From contig NZ_AZRW02000004.1 in NCBI RefSeq assembly GCF_000512695.2, positions 186,001 to 250,000 of the forward strand: 64,000 bases of DNA. Direction: 5' to 3'. The translations under genes and the position numbers were made by a program. This DNA is from Pseudomonas sp. QTF5. Lineage in GTDB: Bacteria > Pseudomonadota > Gammaproteobacteria > Pseudomonadales > Pseudomonadaceae. Positions 1-10,858 of the stretch are shown piece after piece; the first letter of the stretch is position 1; each line of letters opens with the position of its first letter. Below the pieces are notes generated by a model. It had not been told where the DNA came from. It made no database searches and saw nothing but the letters and a program-made list of their open reading frames with translations.

Positions 1-545
1 CCTTCCGCCCGGAAACCGAAGCCCTGGCCTGGCGTGATGCCCCGGAAGACCTCCAGGCCTGGCAACAAGGCCGTACCGGCCTGCCGATCATTGATGCCGC
101 CATGCGCCAATTGCTGGAAACCGGCTGGATGCACAACCGCTTGCGCATGGTCGTGGCAATGTTCCTGACCAAAAACCTGCTGATCGACTGGCGTGAAGGC
201 GAGCGTTTCTTCATGCGGCATCTGATTGACGGCGATCTGGCGGCGAACAATGGTGGCTGGCAGTGGAGTTCGTCCACCGGCCCCGATTCGGCGCCCTACT
301 TCCGGATTTTCAACCCCCTGAGCCAGTCGGAAAAATTCGACGCCGAAGGGATTTTCATCAAGCATTGGTTGCCGCAGATCAATGAAATGAGCAAAAAAGA
401 CCTGCACAATCCCGCGAGACTCGACGGATTATTCGGTGTGACGGATTATCCATCGCCTATCGTCAATCTGAACAGTTCCCGCGAACGGGCCTTGGCGGCG
501 TTCAAGAACCTGCCGTCGCGACATGGTTTACCGCTACCGGAATGA
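1..545 (+). CDS. phrB: Deoxyribodipyrimidine photolyase, C-terminal part (cut by window edge)
   Basis: This is the last ~180 residues of a cyclobutane pyrimidine dimer photolyase, which repairs UV lesions with blue light and FAD. The reading frame is open from base 3, so the start lies outside the window; the whole family is about 470-480 residues. The FAD-binding helical domain is clear: WMHNRLRMVVAMF, then DWREGERFF, then NNGGWQWSSSTG followed by the APYFRIFNP segment. The stop is TGA at 543-545. A short-chain dehydrogenase follows on the same strand, and pagL and murI lie further on, an order I recall from P. aeruginosa. Confidence 0.95.
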   Translation, partial: FRPETEALAWRDAPEDLQAWQQGRTGLPIIDAAMRQLLETGWMHNRLRMVVAMFLTKNLLIDWREGERFFMRHLIDGDLAANNGGWQWSSSTGPDSAPYFRIFNPLSQSEKFDAEGIFIKHWLPQINEMSKKDLHNPARLDGLFGVTDYPSPIVNLNSSRERALAAFKNLPSRHGLPLPE

Positions 546-618
546 TCCTGATGCCGCAACGTTGCGTTATGAACACGGTATTGAGCCGGGAAATCATCTG
601 GTTAAAAAGGGAATGGCG

Positions 619-1395
619 ATGAATCTTAAACCTCCAAGGCGATACTGGCTGACCGGTACGAGCAACGGTATTGGTGCCGCGCTGGCCGAAGAAATCCTGA
701 AAACCGGTGCCCACCTGGCTGCCAGCTCCCGCTCGCTGGCGCCATTGAAAGCCCTGTCTCAGCGTTATCCCGGACAGGTACTGGTGGTCGCGGGGGATTT
801 GACCAACGGTCAAAGAGTGCGCGAAATCGGCGAGCAGATTGCCAAGGAATGGGGGTCTCTGGACACCATGATCCTCAATGCAGGCACCTGCGAATACGTC
901 GATGCCAATCAGTCCGACGCGTCAATCATCGAGCACATCGTGCGGACCAATCTGCTTGCCAGCAGCTATTGCATCGAAGCTGCCCGACCCCTGCTGCGGG
1001 CGGGCACTGCGCCGCATCTGGTGGGCATGGCCAGCTTAGTGACCTGGCTGCCCCTGCCACGAGCCGAATCCTACGATGATTCAAAGCCCGGGTTGCGTCA
1101 TCTATTCGAGTCCTTGCGCATCGAAGTGGCGCCTGAAAACATCGAAATGACCATAGTCAGCCCAGGACTTATCGATATCCCCTTGAGCAACGACGCTCCC
1201 AAGCACCTCCACTGGTCGGCGGACAAAGCTGCGCGATACCTCTTCGACATGCTCAAGCATCGTCCACTGGAGCTCCCCTTACCGGAACTGCTCATGCCTG
1301 TCCTTTGGCCTCTGCCGCAAAAGCCCGGCCAGACGGGACTGGAAATCGGCAAGCGCATGGAACGAAACAATCCACCGATCGAGGATCTGCCGTGA
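619..1395 (+). CDS. Short-chain dehydrogenase/reductase (SDR family)
   Basis: A 258-residue NAD(P)-dependent oxidoreductase of the classical SDR family. The nucleotide-binding motif TGTSNGIG is at residues 12-19, the LNAG stabilising motif sits mid-protein, and the catalytic Tyr and Lys appear as YDDSK. The substrate cannot be told from sequence. I chose ATG 619 because AGGGA at 608-612 lies six bases upstream; ATG 613 would touch the ribosome binding site. The frame is open back to 523 inside phrB, so a longer start cannot be excluded. It follows phrB closely and is probably co-transcribed. Confidence 0.85.
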   Translation: MNLKPPRRYWLTGTSNGIGAALAEEILKTGAHLAASSRSLAPLKALSQRYPGQVLVVAGDLTNGQRVREIGEQIAKEWGSLDTMILNAGTCEYVDANQSDASIIEHIVRTNLLASSYCIEAARPLLRAGTAPHLVGMASLVTWLPLPRAESYDDSKPGLRHLFESLRIEVAPENIEMTIVSPGLIDIPLSNDAPKHLHWSADKAARYLFDMLKHRPLELPLPELLMPVLWPLPQKPGQTGLEIGKRMERNNPPIEDLP

Positions 1396-1455
1396 AGCCT
1401 GAGCGTCCGTCAGGCCTTTCACACAGCGCGGGCACACTGCCTTACACTGCGCGCC

Positions 1456-1761
1456 ATGAAAACCATTCCCCACACGCAGATCGCCGAACCGGCGGTCACC
1501 TGCTCAACCTGCGCGGCCTGCTGCTGCCAGCTTGAAGTCATGCTGATCACCGACACCGGCGTGCCCGAGCGTTTTATCGATACCGACGATTGGGGCGGGG
1601 AAGTCATGCTGCGACTGGATGACGGCTGGTGCGCCGCGCTGGATCGCAACAGCATGATGTGCACCATTTACGATAAACGTCCGCTGATCTGCCGGGAGTT
1701 CGAAATGGGCGCGTCGGAATGCATTACCGAACGCCAGGGGATTGCGACGGCGTATCGGTGA
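1456..1761 (+). CDS. YkgJ family cysteine-cluster protein
   Basis: A 101-residue protein with an N-terminal cysteine cluster (TCSTCAACC, about residues 15-23) and later C-containing segments WCAALD, MCTIYD and LICREF. This arrangement is typical of the YkgJ/UPF0153 family, which is thought to bind zinc or an Fe-S cluster. Its function is not established. The start lies about 60 bp after the SDR stop. A REP pair follows at once and probably closes the transcript. Confidence 0.8.
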   Translation: MKTIPHTQIAEPAVTCSTCAACCCQLEVMLITDTGVPERFIDTDDWGGEVMLRLDDGWCAALDRNSMMCTIYDKRPLICREFEMGASECITERQGIATAYR

Positions 1762-1782
1762 ACCTCAGGCCACCGAAGATTC

Positions 1783-1876
1783 AATGTGGGAGCGGGCTTG
1801 CTCGCGAAAGCGGATTGTCAGTCAACATCAGTGTTGAATGTTAAATCGCATTCGCGAGCAAGCCCGCTCCCACATT
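1783..1876. repeat. REP (repetitive extragenic palindromic) pair
   Basis: Two inverted copies of a GTGGGAGCGGGCTTGCTCGC element face each other around a ~35 bp spacer. This matches the REP doublets (REPIN-like) common in fluorescent pseudomonads. The same family recurs at 63.1 kb, and a variant is at 56.7 kb. Confidence 0.9.
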
Positions 1877-1892
1877 AAAGGTGCAGCACTGC

Positions 1893-2411
1893 TTACAACG
1901 GCATTGTGTAATGCAGCGAGTAACTCTCTACGCCATCGTTCGGGCTGCTGATCCCGGCATTGGAATAGTGCGTGGCGCGAATCCCGACTTCATGTCCGCC
2001 GGTAAAGCGCAGGCCAAACCCGAAACGGTCTTCGAACTGAAAGGCACTGCCCAGTTTGTTGTCTTCGACTTCGGTGTTGGCAAACACCGCGATGCCGATA
2101 CCCGCTTCAACGTAGGGTTTGATGGTCTGACCGGCAAACTCGTACACCAGCACCGGCGAGAACGACAAACTGTGATTGCTCGACGTTTCATCGCCATCCC
2201 AATAGGTGTAAGCGCCGCTCCAGTAGCCGGTCAAGCGACCGATGTCACTCTGCAGCCAGCTTTTGTCCCAATCGAATTGCATCCCCAATCGGTAGGTCAT
2301 GGTCGAATCGCTGGTCTGGCCTACCCCGAATTCCACCCCTGCTGCCTGCGCGGTAAAACTGTGCCCCATCAATGCGGTCGCAATCGCGGCCAAGCAGAAT
2401 AGTCGCCTCAT
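1893..2411 (-). CDS. pagL: Lipid A 3-O-deacylase PagL
   Basis: A 172-residue outer-membrane beta-barrel enzyme that removes the 3-position acyl chain of lipid A. A signal peptide ends at AQA (residues 21-23), leaving a mature protein of about 149 residues. The catalytic triad is visible as H148, S150 and E162; the spacing (2 and 12) is the same as in P. aeruginosa PagL. The ATG at 2411 has AAGGA eight bases upstream, whereas ATG 2420 sits directly on that ribosome binding site. Its place beside murI and phrB matches P. aeruginosa as I recall it. In the family, activity affects LPS sensing and polymyxin response. Confidence 0.92.
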   Translation of the reverse strand: MRRLFCLAAIATALMGHSFTAQAAGVEFGVGQTSDSTMTYRLGMQFDWDKSWLQSDIGRLTGYWSGAYTYWDGDETSSNHSLSFSPVLVYEFAGQTIKPYVEAGIGIAVFANTEVEDNKLGSAFQFEDRFGFGLRFTGGHEVGIRATHYSNAGISSPNDGVESYSLHYTMPL

Positions 2412-2531
2412 TAGAAACATCCTTTTCCGAACAATTTCGTATGGTTTTTATGCTGTCCAACAGACAAAGCTAAGGAAGTTGACGCTTGATCAGAAGTTCA
2501 GCTCAATTATTCGTTCCATCACATTTTTTAT

Positions 2532-3323
2532 CTACAAGTCGAAGCTTTGCACAACCCCCGTCGAATGCCATAAAACCGGCAAGATATTTCTGAAATGCTC
2601 CGGATCCGCACTCGTCCAGAACCGGGCAGCGCGAGCGGGTCCCTCGGCCAGCAACTCACGCTCGGCCAACAATCGTTGAAGCTGCCGTGCCACAGCGGCA
2701 CCGGTATCGATCAGGCTGATGCTCTGGGGGAGCATCTGCTTAAGCAGTGGCTTTAGAAAGGGATAATGCGTGCAGCCAAGAATGATCGTGTCTGCACCAG
2801 CAGCCAGCAGCGGATCAACATACCCTTGCAGCAACTGACGCAATGCCTCGCTGTGCAAATCGCCATTCTCAATCAGCTCTACCAGCCCGGGGCATGGCTG
2901 GGTAATGACTCGCACATCGGCGGCGAAACGGTCGAGCAAGGCGGCGAACTTGGCACTCTGTAATGTGCCGGTGGTGGCGAGCACGCCAACTACACCGCTG
3001 CGCGTCGCCGCTGCAGCCGGCTTGACCGCGGGCTCCATGCCGACGATGGGCCACTCGGGGAAATCGCGCCGCAAGTCCGCAACACCCGCGACGGTCGCGG
3101 TGTTGCAAGCGAGCACCAGCGCCTTGGCGCCCTGCTGCTGAAAGAACTGCGCCATGACACTGCAACGCTGACTGATGAATGCCGGTGATTTCTCACCGTA
3201 GGGAATATTCCCGCAATCGCCGAGGTACAAAAGAGACTCGTTGGGCAACAGACGCTGGATCTCGGCCAGCACCGACAGCCCACCGACACCGGAATCGAAC
3301 ACTCCAATCGGCGCTTCACGCAT
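2532..3323 (-). CDS. murI: Glutamate racemase
   Basis: A 263-residue cytoplasmic enzyme that interconverts L- and D-glutamate for peptidoglycan synthesis. The N-terminus carries DSGVGG at residues 10-15. The two catalytic cysteines are C73 (LACNTA) and C184 (GCTHYPF). The ATG at 3323 overlaps the end of moeB by eight bases, which suggests translational coupling. It is the last gene of the hemA-prfA-prmC-moeB-murI operon. An upstream in-frame extension to 3395 lies wholly inside moeB and is not needed. Confidence 0.96.
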   Translation of the reverse strand: MREAPIGVFDSGVGGLSVLAEIQRLLPNESLLYLGDCGNIPYGEKSPAFISQRCSVMAQFFQQQGAKALVLACNTATVAGVADLRRDFPEWPIVGMEPAVKPAAAATRSGVVGVLATTGTLQSAKFAALLDRFAADVRVITQPCPGLVELIENGDLHSEALRQLLQGYVDPLLAAGADTIILGCTHYPFLKPLLKQMLPQSISLIDTGAAVARQLQRLLAERELLAEGPARAARFWTSADPEHFRNILPVLWHSTGVVQSFDL

Positions 3324-4071
3324 GGCTCGACCCGCAGACACTGCAACCCGGATCACGCTTGACCCGCAATTCACGGAAGCGCGTGCCCAAGGCATCGATC
3401 AATAACAGACGCCCCACCAGCGGTTCACCGAACCCCACCAGCAATTTCAGCGCTTCGAGGGCTTGCAGGCTACCGACCAGGCCCACCAGCGGACCGAGTA
3501 CGCCGGCTTCGCTGCAGGTCAGCTCGGCTTCGCTGCCGTGCCCGTATAAACAGTGGTAGCACGGGCTTTCCGGACGACGGGAGTCGAAGACCGACAATTG
3601 CCCTTCCAGCCGAATCGCCGCACCACTGACCAGCGGTTTGCGCGCAGCCACACACGCGGCGTTGACCGCTTCGCGGGTGCAAAAATTATCGGAACAGTCC
3701 AGCACCAGATCCACCGCCGCCACTGCCGCCGCCAAAGAATCTTCGTCCAGGGCGGTGCGATGGGCGATCAGCTGAATCTGGGGATTGATCGCGGTCAGGC
3801 GACGGATCGCCGAATCGACTTTGCTCAGGCCGACGCTGTCGCTGTCGTGAACGATCTGGCGTTGCAGATTGGTCAGGTCAACCGTGTCGAAGTCCGCCAG
3901 ATGCAACTCACCAATACCGGCTGCAGCCAGGTACAGCGCCACCGGTGAGCCGAGGCCGCCGAGGCCGACAATCAGCACGCGGCTTTCCTTGAGCCGCAAC
4001 TGGCCGTCGATGTCGACGTGTTGCAACAGAATCTGTCGGCTGTAGCGCAGCAACTCCTGATCGTTCAGCAC
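3316..4071 (-). CDS. moeB: Molybdopterin-synthase adenylyltransferase MoeB
   Basis: A 251-residue E1-like enzyme that adenylates the C-terminus of MoaD during molybdenum cofactor synthesis; homologues may also serve other ThiS-like partners. The nucleotide-binding GLGGLGSP motif is at residues 36-43. The zinc-binding cysteine pairs are CYHC mid-protein and CSVC near the C-terminus. It overlaps prmC by seven bases at its start and murI by eight at its end, as in a tightly packed operon. Confidence 0.94.
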   Translation of the reverse strand: MLNDQELLRYSRQILLQHVDIDGQLRLKESRVLIVGLGGLGSPVALYLAAAGIGELHLADFDTVDLTNLQRQIVHDSDSVGLSKVDSAIRRLTAINPQIQLIAHRTALDEDSLAAAVAAVDLVLDCSDNFCTREAVNAACVAARKPLVSGAAIRLEGQLSVFDSRRPESPCYHCLYGHGSEAELTCSEAGVLGPLVGLVGSLQALEALKLLVGFGEPLVGRLLLIDALGTRFRELRVKRDPGCSVCGSSHA

Positions 4072-4895
4072 GGCAAGCGCCCCAGACTGATGCGTTGGTG
4101 ACCGCCCAGATCGGCGCGGCTGTGGACCTCTTCAAAGCCGCGGGCCAGTAGCAAATCGCGCACGGCCTCAGCTTGATCGTAACCATGTTCGAGCATCAAC
4201 CAGCCACCCGCCTCAAGATGATCCGGTGCCTGGGCGACGATCAGACGCAAATCGTCGAGCCCATCGATGCCGGCCACCAGGGCACTGGCCGGTTCGAAGC
4301 GCACGTCGCCCTCCGCCAGATGCGGATCGGTCGAAGCAATGTAGGGCGGATTGCTGATGATCAGCTGAAAACGCTGGCCTTCCAACGCGCTGAACCAATG
4401 GCTACTCAGCACCGTGGCGTTGTTCAGGTTCAGCCGCTGGCGATTGCGCTCGGCCAGGGCCACGGCTTCCAGCACGCGATCCACGGCGGTGACGTTCCAG
4501 GCCGGACGTTCGCTGGCCAGGGCCAGGGCGATGGCGCCGCTGCCGGTGCCCAGATCGAGCACCTTGGCCGGTTTGGCCGGCAACAGTTCCAGCGCGGTTT
4601 CTACCAGCAATTCGGTGTCGGGACGCGGAATCAACGTATGGGGCGCGACTTCCAGATCGAGTTTCCAGAAGCCTTGCTGCCCCAGAATGTAGGCCACTGG
4701 CTCACCGCTACGGCGGCGTTGCAGGTACTCGGCAAACTTCAATGCTGCTTCGCTCGGGACGATACGCTCAGGCCAGGTGTGCAAAAAACTGCGGGACTTG
4801 CCCAAGGCAGCCGCCAGCAGCAATTCGGCATCCAGACGCGCGGTGGGCGAGTCGGGCAAATCAGCGGCGCGCAACAAACTGGCAATGATCGTCAT
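4065..4895 (-). CDS. prmC: Release-factor glutamine methyltransferase PrmC
   Basis: A 276-residue SAM-dependent methyltransferase that N5-methylates the glutamine of the GGQ motif in release factors 1 and 2. The SAM-binding motif DLGTGSG is at residues 114-120 and the catalytic NPPY motif at 182-185. Its ATG follows the prfA stop codon with no bases between, so it lies directly behind its substrate gene. This pairing is conserved in many proteobacteria. Confidence 0.96.
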   Translation of the reverse strand: MTIIASLLRAADLPDSPTARLDAELLLAAALGKSRSFLHTWPERIVPSEAALKFAEYLQRRRSGEPVAYILGQQGFWKLDLEVAPHTLIPRPDTELLVETALELLPAKPAKVLDLGTGSGAIALALASERPAWNVTAVDRVLEAVALAERNRQRLNLNNATVLSSHWFSALEGQRFQLIISNPPYIASTDPHLAEGDVRFEPASALVAGIDGLDDLRLIVAQAPDHLEAGGWLMLEHGYDQAEAVRDLLLARGFEEVHSRADLGGHQRISLGRLPC

Positions 4896-5978
4896 TTATT
4901 CACCTATCGCTGCCAATTGGTCGGCCTGGTACTCGGCCAGCAGCGGTTCGATCACCGCATCCACACCGCCCGCGAGAATTTCGTCGAGGGAGTACAGCGT
5001 CAGGTTGACCCGATGGTCGGTGACCCGGCCCTGGGCAAAATTATAGGTACGGATCCGCTCGGAGCGATCCCCCGAACCCACCAGCAATTTACGCTCGCTG
5101 GCGATGGCATTGGCCGCCGCGCTGGTCTGTTGGTCGTTGAGTTTGGCCGACAGCCAGGACATCGCTCGGGCACGGTTCTTGTGCTGGGAACGTTCTTCCT
5201 GGCACTCGACGACAATACCGGACGGCAAGTGCGTAATACGGATGGCCGAATCGGTCTTGTTGACGTGCTGACCACCGGCACCGGAGGAACGATAGGTGTC
5301 GACTCGCAGATCTGCCGGGTTGATCTCAATGGCTTCCTGCTCGTCCGGTTCGGGCAACACCGCCACGGTACAGGCCGAGGTGTGGATGCGGCCCTGGGAT
5401 TCAGTGGCCGGAACCCGTTGTACGCGGTGCGCGCCGGATTCGAACTTCAATTTACCGTAAACGTTCTCGCCTTCGACCCGGGCGATGACTTCTTTATAGC
5501 CGCCATGTTCGCCTTCGTTCTCCGAAAGAATCTCTACCCGCCAACCACGTCGCTCAGCGTAACGCGAATACATGCGAAACAGATCGCCGGAGAAGATTGC
5601 CGCTTCGTCACCACCAGTGCCGGCACGGATTTCGAGGAATACGTTGCGCCCGTCGTTCGGATCCTTGGGCAGCAGCATGCGTTGCAGGCTGGCTTCGATT
5701 TCGATCAGTTGCTCTTTGGCTTCGCGGACTTCTTCCACGGCCATTTCGCGCATGTCCGGGTCGCTGTCCTTGAGCAGCGCCTGAGCCCCTTCGAGGTCGC
5801 CCTGCACTTTAAGCAGCTGTTTATAGGTGCCAACGATCGGCTCGACTTCCGCATATTCCTTGGAATAGGTGCGGAACTTGTTTTGATCGGAAATGACCTC
5901 GCCGTCGCCAAGCAGGGCGGTCAATTCCTCGAAACGGTCCTGGAGGATGTCCAGCTTATTGAGCAGTGACGCTTTCAT
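4896..5978 (-). CDS. prfA: Peptide chain release factor 1
   Basis: A 360-residue class I release factor that reads UAA and UAG. The stop-codon recognition tripeptide PAT is at residues 190-192, and the GGQ motif that triggers peptidyl-tRNA hydrolysis is at 235-237. Its ATG overlaps the hemA stop in an ATGA (5975-5978). Length and motifs are fully normal. Confidence 0.97.
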   Translation of the reverse strand: MKASLLNKLDILQDRFEELTALLGDGEVISDQNKFRTYSKEYAEVEPIVGTYKQLLKVQGDLEGAQALLKDSDPDMREMAVEEVREAKEQLIEIEASLQRMLLPKDPNDGRNVFLEIRAGTGGDEAAIFSGDLFRMYSRYAERRGWRVEILSENEGEHGGYKEVIARVEGENVYGKLKFESGAHRVQRVPATESQGRIHTSACTVAVLPEPDEQEAIEINPADLRVDTYRSSGAGGQHVNKTDSAIRITHLPSGIVVECQEERSQHKNRARAMSWLSAKLNDQQTSAAANAIASERKLLVGSGDRSERIRTYNFAQGRVTDHRVNLTLYSLDEILAGGVDAVIEPLLAEYQADQLAAIGE

Positions 5979-7264
5979 TGCGGTTTCTTATCCGAAAAGC
6001 TATCCGATGAGCCCTCACCGAGGGCAAAGAGTTCCTGGGCCATGGCCAGCGCATCGAGGCGGCCTTCGGCAGAGAGCTTTTTCAATTGCACGCTCGGGGC
6101 GTGCAAGAGTTTGTTGGTCAGGCCACGGGCCAATTGCACCAGCACGTCTTCAGCGCTGCTGCCATTGGCGAGCATGCGCTGGGCTTTCTGCAATTCTTCG
6201 TCGCGCAGGCGCTCGCTTTGTTGACGATAGGCCTTGAGCACATCCACCGCCGCCAGTTCGCGCAGGCGAACCATGAAATCTTCGGCACCGACCGACACCA
6301 TCTCTTCGGCGGCTTGGGCAGCGCCCTGTCGGCTCTTGAGGTTTTCGGCGACCACTTCATGGAGATCGTCGACGCTATACAGATAAACGTCGTCCAATTC
6401 GCCGACTTCCGGCTCGATATCCCGAGGAACGGCGATATCCACCATGAAAATCGGCTTGTGCTTGCGCAATTTCAATGCACTTTCCACCGCCCCTTTACCG
6501 AGAATCGGCAACTGGCTGGCGGTGGAACTGATGACGATGTCACTGCGCACCAGTTCTGCCGGGATGTCCGAGAGCAGCACTGCGTGGGCGCCGAACTGCT
6601 CGGCCAGGATGCTTGCGCGCTCCAGGGTGCGGTTGGCGACGACGATTCGCTTCACCCCCAGCTCATGCAGATGGCGGGCGACCAGGGTAATGGTCTCGCC
6701 GGCGCCGATCAGCAAAGCCTGGCTGCGTTGCAAATCACTGAAAATCTGTTTCGCCAGGCTGACCGCGGCAAACGCCACGGATACCGGGTTTTCGCCGATG
6801 GCGGTATCGGTTCGCACCTGTTTGGCCGCATTGAACGTGGCCTGGAACAGCCGTCCGAGCAGCGGACCGATGGTGCCAGCCTCGCGAGCGACAGCGTAGG
6901 CCGATTTCATCTGACCGAGAATCTGCGGTTCACCCAACACCAGCGAATCGAGCCCCGAGGCCACGCGCATCATGTGACGAACTGCCGCATCATCTTCATG
7001 CACATAAGCGCTCGCGCGCAGCTCGTCGAGGCTCAAATGATGATAATCGGCCAGCCAGCGCAACACGATGTCAGCCGAAAGGTGATCCTGTTCTATATAC
7101 AGTTCACTGCGATTGCAGGTGGAGAGGATCGCAGCTTCGCGGCTGTCGGTGAGTCGGCAGAGCTGCTGCAAGGCCTCAACCAGCTGCTCAGGGGTAAAGG
7201 CCACGCGCTCGCGGACGTCTACTGAAGCAGTCTTGTGGTTAATACCGAGTGCAAGGAAGGCCAT
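5975..7264 (-). CDS. hemA: Glutamyl-tRNA reductase
   Basis: A 429-residue enzyme that reduces glutamyl-tRNA(Glu) to glutamate-1-semialdehyde, the first committed step of C5 heme synthesis. The catalytic cysteine is C50 in STCNRSE. The NADPH-binding and dimerisation domains follow at the usual spacing, and the length is normal. It is the first gene of the operon, so its promoter should lie in 7265-7499, shared with the divergent TPR gene. Confidence 0.96.
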   Translation of the reverse strand: MAFLALGINHKTASVDVRERVAFTPEQLVEALQQLCRLTDSREAAILSTCNRSELYIEQDHLSADIVLRWLADYHHLSLDELRASAYVHEDDAAVRHMMRVASGLDSLVLGEPQILGQMKSAYAVAREAGTIGPLLGRLFQATFNAAKQVRTDTAIGENPVSVAFAAVSLAKQIFSDLQRSQALLIGAGETITLVARHLHELGVKRIVVANRTLERASILAEQFGAHAVLLSDIPAELVRSDIVISSTASQLPILGKGAVESALKLRKHKPIFMVDIAVPRDIEPEVGELDDVYLYSVDDLHEVVAENLKSRQGAAQAAEEMVSVGAEDFMVRLRELAAVDVLKAYRQQSERLRDEELQKAQRMLANGSSAEDVLVQLARGLTNKLLHAPSVQLKKLSAEGRLDALAMAQELFALGEGSSDSFSDKKPQ

Positions 7265-7342
7265 TCAAGGTCGCTGATGGTGACGTGAAGCCGACAATTG
7301 TCCTACTTCGACAGAGCCAGAACAACCACTCGATATCTATCG

Positions 7343-7373
7343 CTCCTGTAAGAGCTGCCGAAGGCTGCGATCC
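7343..7373. repeat. Single REP-like element
   Basis: The segment contains GAGCTGCCGAAGGCTGCGATC, which forms a short hairpin and resembles a common REP class of the P. fluorescens group. It sits in the divergent promoter region between hemA and the TPR gene. Only one copy is present here. Confidence 0.5.
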
Positions 7374-7499
7374 GTTCGCGTTTACAAGGGCGCCGCGCCT
7401 ATGGGGATTGCCCGCGCGGGTAAATTGGCCGGGCGGTTATGTTTGGCCCAAGGCTTGTGTCATGATGATCCGACCGCAGGTTAGTCGTCCTCTTCCTAT

Positions 7500-9224
7500 A
7501 TGAATAGATCTTCCGCGTTGCTCCTCGCTTTTGTCTTCCTCAGCGGCTGCCAGGCCTTGGCGCCCGTTTCGTCGGACGGTACGCCGCCGGTCGAAGACAG
7601 CACTCCGGCCCCTGAAAAGCCCAAGGTTTACAGCTCGTTCAGTGAAGAAGCCGTCTTCAGTCTGTTGAGCGCCGAATTGGCTGGCCAGCGCAATCGCTAC
7701 GACATTGCCCTGGACAACTACGTGACCCAGGCCATCAATACCCAGGATCCGGGCGTCTCCGAGCGGGCATTTCGCATTGCCGAGTATCTGGGTGCCGATC
7801 AGGCTGCCCTCGACACCGCACTGGTCTGGGCGAAAAACGCCCCGGACGATCTCGAGGCGCAACGGGCGGCGGCGGTGCAACTCGCCCGCGCCGGGCGTTA
7901 CGACGACTCCATGGTCTATATGGAGAAAGTCCTGCAAGGCAAAGGCGACACACATTTCGATTTTCTCGCCCTGTCCGCAGCCGATACCGACCAGGACACG
8001 CGCAACGGTCTGATGAAAGGTTTTGACCGCTTGCTGCAGCGCCATCCGCACAACAACCAGCTGATTTTCGGCAAGGCCTTGCTGCTGCAACAGGACGGCG
8101 ATGCCAAGGGCGCCCTGACCCTGCTCGAAGACAATCCGCCGGACGAGGGCGAAATAGCGCCGATCCTCCTGCGCGCGCGCCTGCTGCAAGGGCTCAACCG
8201 TGGCGATGAGGCCTTGCCGCTGCTGCAAAAAAGCATCAAGAAATACCCGGACGACAAACGCCTGCGCCTGACCTACGCGCGCATGCTGGTTGAGCAGGAC
8301 CGTATGGACGATGCCAAGGTCGAATTTTCGAGCCTGGTGCAGCAATACCCCGAAGACGACGAACTGCGTTATTCCCTGGCCCTGGTCTGCCTGGAAGCCA
8401 AGGCGTGGGACGAGGCCAAAGGCTACCTGGAAGATTTGATCGCTCGGGAAAGCCATGTCGACTCGGCACACCTGAACCTGGGGCGCATTGCTGAAGAGCG
8501 TAACGATCCGCAGGGCGCACTGATCGAATACGCCCAAGTCGGGGCTGGCAACGATTACCTGCCGGCGCAATTGCGTCAGGCCGATATTCTGATGAGCAAT
8601 GGCAAGACCGCCGAAGCCCAAAGCCGTCTGGCGGCGGAGCGCGGTGAGCAACCCGATTACGCGATCCAGTTGTATCTGATCGAAGCCGAAACCTTGTCTG
8701 CGAACAAACAGGGCGACACGGCCTGGAAAGTCTTGCAGCAAGCCTTGCAGCAATTCCCGGACGATCTGAATCTGCTGTATACCCGGGCCATGCTGGCAGA
8801 AAAACGCAATGACCTGGCGCAGATGGAAAAAGATCTGCGACTGATCATCAAGCGCGACCCGAACAATGCGATGGCGTTGAACGCCCTCGGCTACACCCTG
8901 TCCGACCGCACCACACGCTACGCCGAAGCCAAGGCCTTGATCGAACAGGCGCACCAGATCAACCCGGAAGACCCGGCAGTCCTCGACAGCCTCGGATGGG
9001 TCAATTTCCGCCTGGGTAACCTTGATGAAGCCGAGCGGTATTTGCGCCAGGCGCTGGAGCGCTTTCCCGATCAGGAAGTGGCCGCGCACCTGGGCGAAGT
9101 CCTGTGGGCCAATGGCAAACAACGCGAAGCCAAGCAAATCTGGAGCAAGTTCCTCAAGGAACAGCCCGACAGCCCTACCCTGCGCAGCACCATCAAGCGC
9201 CTGACCGGATCAGAGACTCTTTAA
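7500..9224 (+). CDS. Tetratricopeptide-repeat lipoprotein
   Basis: A 574-residue protein with a lipoprotein signal peptide (lipobox LSGC near residues 14-17), then a Pro-rich linker and many TPR-type helix pairs to the C-terminus. Segments such as [14 protein letters not shown] and [15 protein letters not shown] are typical TPR units. It is the likely orthologue of P. aeruginosa PA4667, of unknown function. It lies four bases before lolB, so a role near the outer membrane is plausible but inferred. Confidence 0.85.
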   Translation: MNRSSALLLAFVFLSGCQALAPVSSDGTPPVEDSTPAPEKPKVYSSFSEEAVFSLLSAELAGQRNRYDIALDNYVTQAINTQDPGVSERAFRIAEYLGADQAALDTALVWAKNAPDDLEAQRAAAVQLARAGRYDDSMVYMEKVLQGKGDTHFDFLALSAADTDQDTRNGLMKGFDRLLQRHPHNNQLIFGKALLLQQDGDAKGALTLLEDNPPDEGEIAPILLRARLLQGLNRGDEALPLLQKSIKKYPDDKRLRLTYARMLVEQDRMDDAKVEFSSLVQQYPEDDELRYSLALVCLEAKAWDEAKGYLEDLIARESHVDSAHLNLGRIAEERNDPQGALIEYAQVGAGNDYLPAQLRQADILMSNGKTAEAQSRLAAERGEQPDYAIQLYLIEAETLSANKQGDTAWKVLQQALQQFPDDLNLLYTRAMLAEKRNDLAQMEKDLRLIIKRDPNNAMALNALGYTLSDRTTRYAEAKALIEQAHQINPEDPAVLDSLGWVNFRLGNLDEAERYLRQALERFPDQEVAAHLGEVLWANGKQREAKQIWSKFLKEQPDSPTLRSTIKRLTGSETL

Positions 9225-9228
9225 GATT

Positions 9229-9846
9229 ATGTTTTTGCGCCACCTGATTATTTTCAGCTTTATCGCCCTGCTCGCCGGTTGCGCGGGCTTCGTTGCCCGC
9301 GAATCGGTCCAGGGTCAAGGCAACAAGGCCCAATGGCGCGAGCACAAACAGCAACTGACCGGCCTCGACGGCTGGCAGATCAACGGCAAAATCGGCATCC
9401 GCGCGCCAAAGGATTCGGGCAGCGGCACGTTGTTCTGGCTGCAACGCCAGGATTACTACGACATCCGCCTCTCCGGCCCGCTGGGTCGTGGCGCGGCCCG
9501 CTTGACCGGTCGCCCGGGCAAAGTCTCGCTGGAAGTGGCCAATCAGGGTCGCTATGACGCGCCGACCCCGGAAGCCCTGGTTGAAGAACAACTGGGCTGG
9601 AAATTGCCGGTGTCCCATCTGGCGTGGTGGGTTCGCGGGCTCCCGGCCCCGGGCAGCAAAAGTCGCCTGACCCTCGACGTCGACAGCCGCCTGGCCAATC
9701 TCGAACAGGATGGCTGGCAGGTTGAGTACCTCAGTTATGCCGAGCAAAACGGCTACTGGCTGCCCGAGCGGATCAAACTGCACGGCACCGACCTTGATGT
9801 CACGTTGGTGATCAAGGAATGGCTACCACGCAAACTGGGGCAGTGA
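9229..9846 (+). CDS. lolB: Outer-membrane lipoprotein receptor LolB
   Basis: A 205-residue lipoprotein that takes lipoproteins from periplasmic LolA and inserts them in the outer membrane. The signal peptide ends in the lipobox LAGC. The mature part shows the LolB pattern ([13 protein letters not shown], then [14 protein letters not shown]). It precedes ispE by two bases, as in P. aeruginosa and E. coli. Confidence 0.93.
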   Translation: MFLRHLIIFSFIALLAGCAGFVARESVQGQGNKAQWREHKQQLTGLDGWQINGKIGIRAPKDSGSGTLFWLQRQDYYDIRLSGPLGRGAARLTGRPGKVSLEVANQGRYDAPTPEALVEEQLGWKLPVSHLAWWVRGLPAPGSKSRLTLDVDSRLANLEQDGWQVEYLSYAEQNGYWLPERIKLHGTDLDVTLVIKEWLPRKLGQ

Positions 9847-9848
9847 AC

Positions 9849-10700
9849 ATGACCGCGCCACGCCTGACATTGCCCTCGCCCGCCAAGCTCAACTTGATGC
9901 TGCACATCCTCGGTCGCCGTGAAGACGGTTACCACGAGTTGCAGACGATTTTTCAGTTCCTCGATTACGGCGATGAAATCACCTTCGCGGTTCGCGACGA
10001 TGGCGTGATTCGGTTGCACACCGAATTCGCCGACGTCCCTCACGACAGCAACCTGATCGTCAAAGCGGCAAAAAAACTTCAGGAACAATCCGGTTGTTCG
10101 CTGGGTGTCGACATCTGGATCGAAAAAATCCTGCCCATGGGCGGTGGAATCGGTGGCGGAAGTTCGAATGCGGCGACCACATTGCTGGGCCTCAATCATC
10201 TCTGGCAACTGGGTTGGGATGAGGATCGGCTGGCTGCGGTGGGCCTTACGCTTGGCGCCGACGTCCCGGTTTTCGTGCGTGGCCACGCGGCTTTCGCCGA
10301 GGGCGTGGGGGAGAAACTCACCCCTGTAGAGCCCGAAGAACCGTGGTATCTCGTGCTGGTGCCGCAAGTATCTGTAAGTACAGCAGAAATTTTTTCAGAT
10401 CCACTGTTGACACGTAACACTCCTCCCATTAAAGTGCGCCCCGTTCCCAAGGGAAACAGTCGAAATGACTGCTTGCCGGTGGTAGCAAGGCGTTATCCAG
10501 ATGTACGTAACGCATTGAATTTGTTAGGTAAATTTACCGAAGCAAAACTCACCGGAACTGGAAGTTGTGTGTTTGGGGGCTTCCCAAGCAAAGCTGAAGC
10601 TGATAAAGTCTCGGCCCTTCTGACAGAGACCCTTACAGGGTTTGTAGCAAAAGGAAGCAACATTTCGATGTTGCATCGCAAGCTGCAAGGCCTGCTCTAA
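9849..10700 (+). CDS. ispE: 4-diphosphocytidyl-2-C-methyl-D-erythritol kinase
   Basis: A 283-residue GHMP kinase of the non-mevalonate isoprenoid pathway. The N-terminal PSPAKLNL motif and the ATP-binding loop [15 protein letters not shown] (about residues 96-110) are clear. ATG 9849 gives the family's usual N-terminus; an in-frame ATG at 9819 lies inside lolB. The last third uses more AT-rich codons than the first part. tRNA-Gln follows 37 bp downstream. Confidence 0.95.
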   Translation: MTAPRLTLPSPAKLNLMLHILGRREDGYHELQTIFQFLDYGDEITFAVRDDGVIRLHTEFADVPHDSNLIVKAAKKLQEQSGCSLGVDIWIEKILPMGGGIGGGSSNAATTLLGLNHLWQLGWDEDRLAAVGLTLGADVPVFVRGHAAFAEGVGEKLTPVEPEEPWYLVLVPQVSVSTAEIFSDPLLTRNTPPIKVRPVPKGNSRNDCLPVVARRYPDVRNALNLLGKFTEAKLTGTGSCVFGGFPSKAEADKVSALLTETLTGFVAKGSNISMLHRKLQGLL

Positions 10701-10737
10701 AAGGAATCGAGTACTGGGTACTCGTTGCAACAGATAC

Positions 10738-10812
10738 AGGGGCGTCGCCAAGCGGTAAGGCAGCAGGTTTTGATCCTGCCATGCGTTGGTTCGAATCCAG
10801 CCGCCCCTGCCA
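10738..10812 (+). tRNA. tRNA-Gln (anticodon TTG)
   Basis: A complete 75-nt cloverleaf. The acceptor AGGGGCG pairs with CGCCCCT. The anticodon stem GCAGG/CCTGC encloses TTTTGAT, with the anticodon TTG at 10770-10772. The T-loop is GTTCGAATC, and the 3' GCCA is encoded. It lies between ispE and prs, the same place as in P. aeruginosa. Confidence 0.97.
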
Positions 10813-10858
10813 TTTTCCTATACTCATCCAGGTTACCCTCAGCCTTCAGGTACTGCGC

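Noticed and set aside
4173..5969. A 598-codon plus-strand open frame opposite prmC and prfA
   Set aside because: It is antisense to two well-conserved genes, has no family motif and reflects the high GC content.
7437..9137. A 566-codon minus-strand open frame
   Set aside because: It mirrors the TPR gene and its product shows only low-complexity residues from antisense codons.
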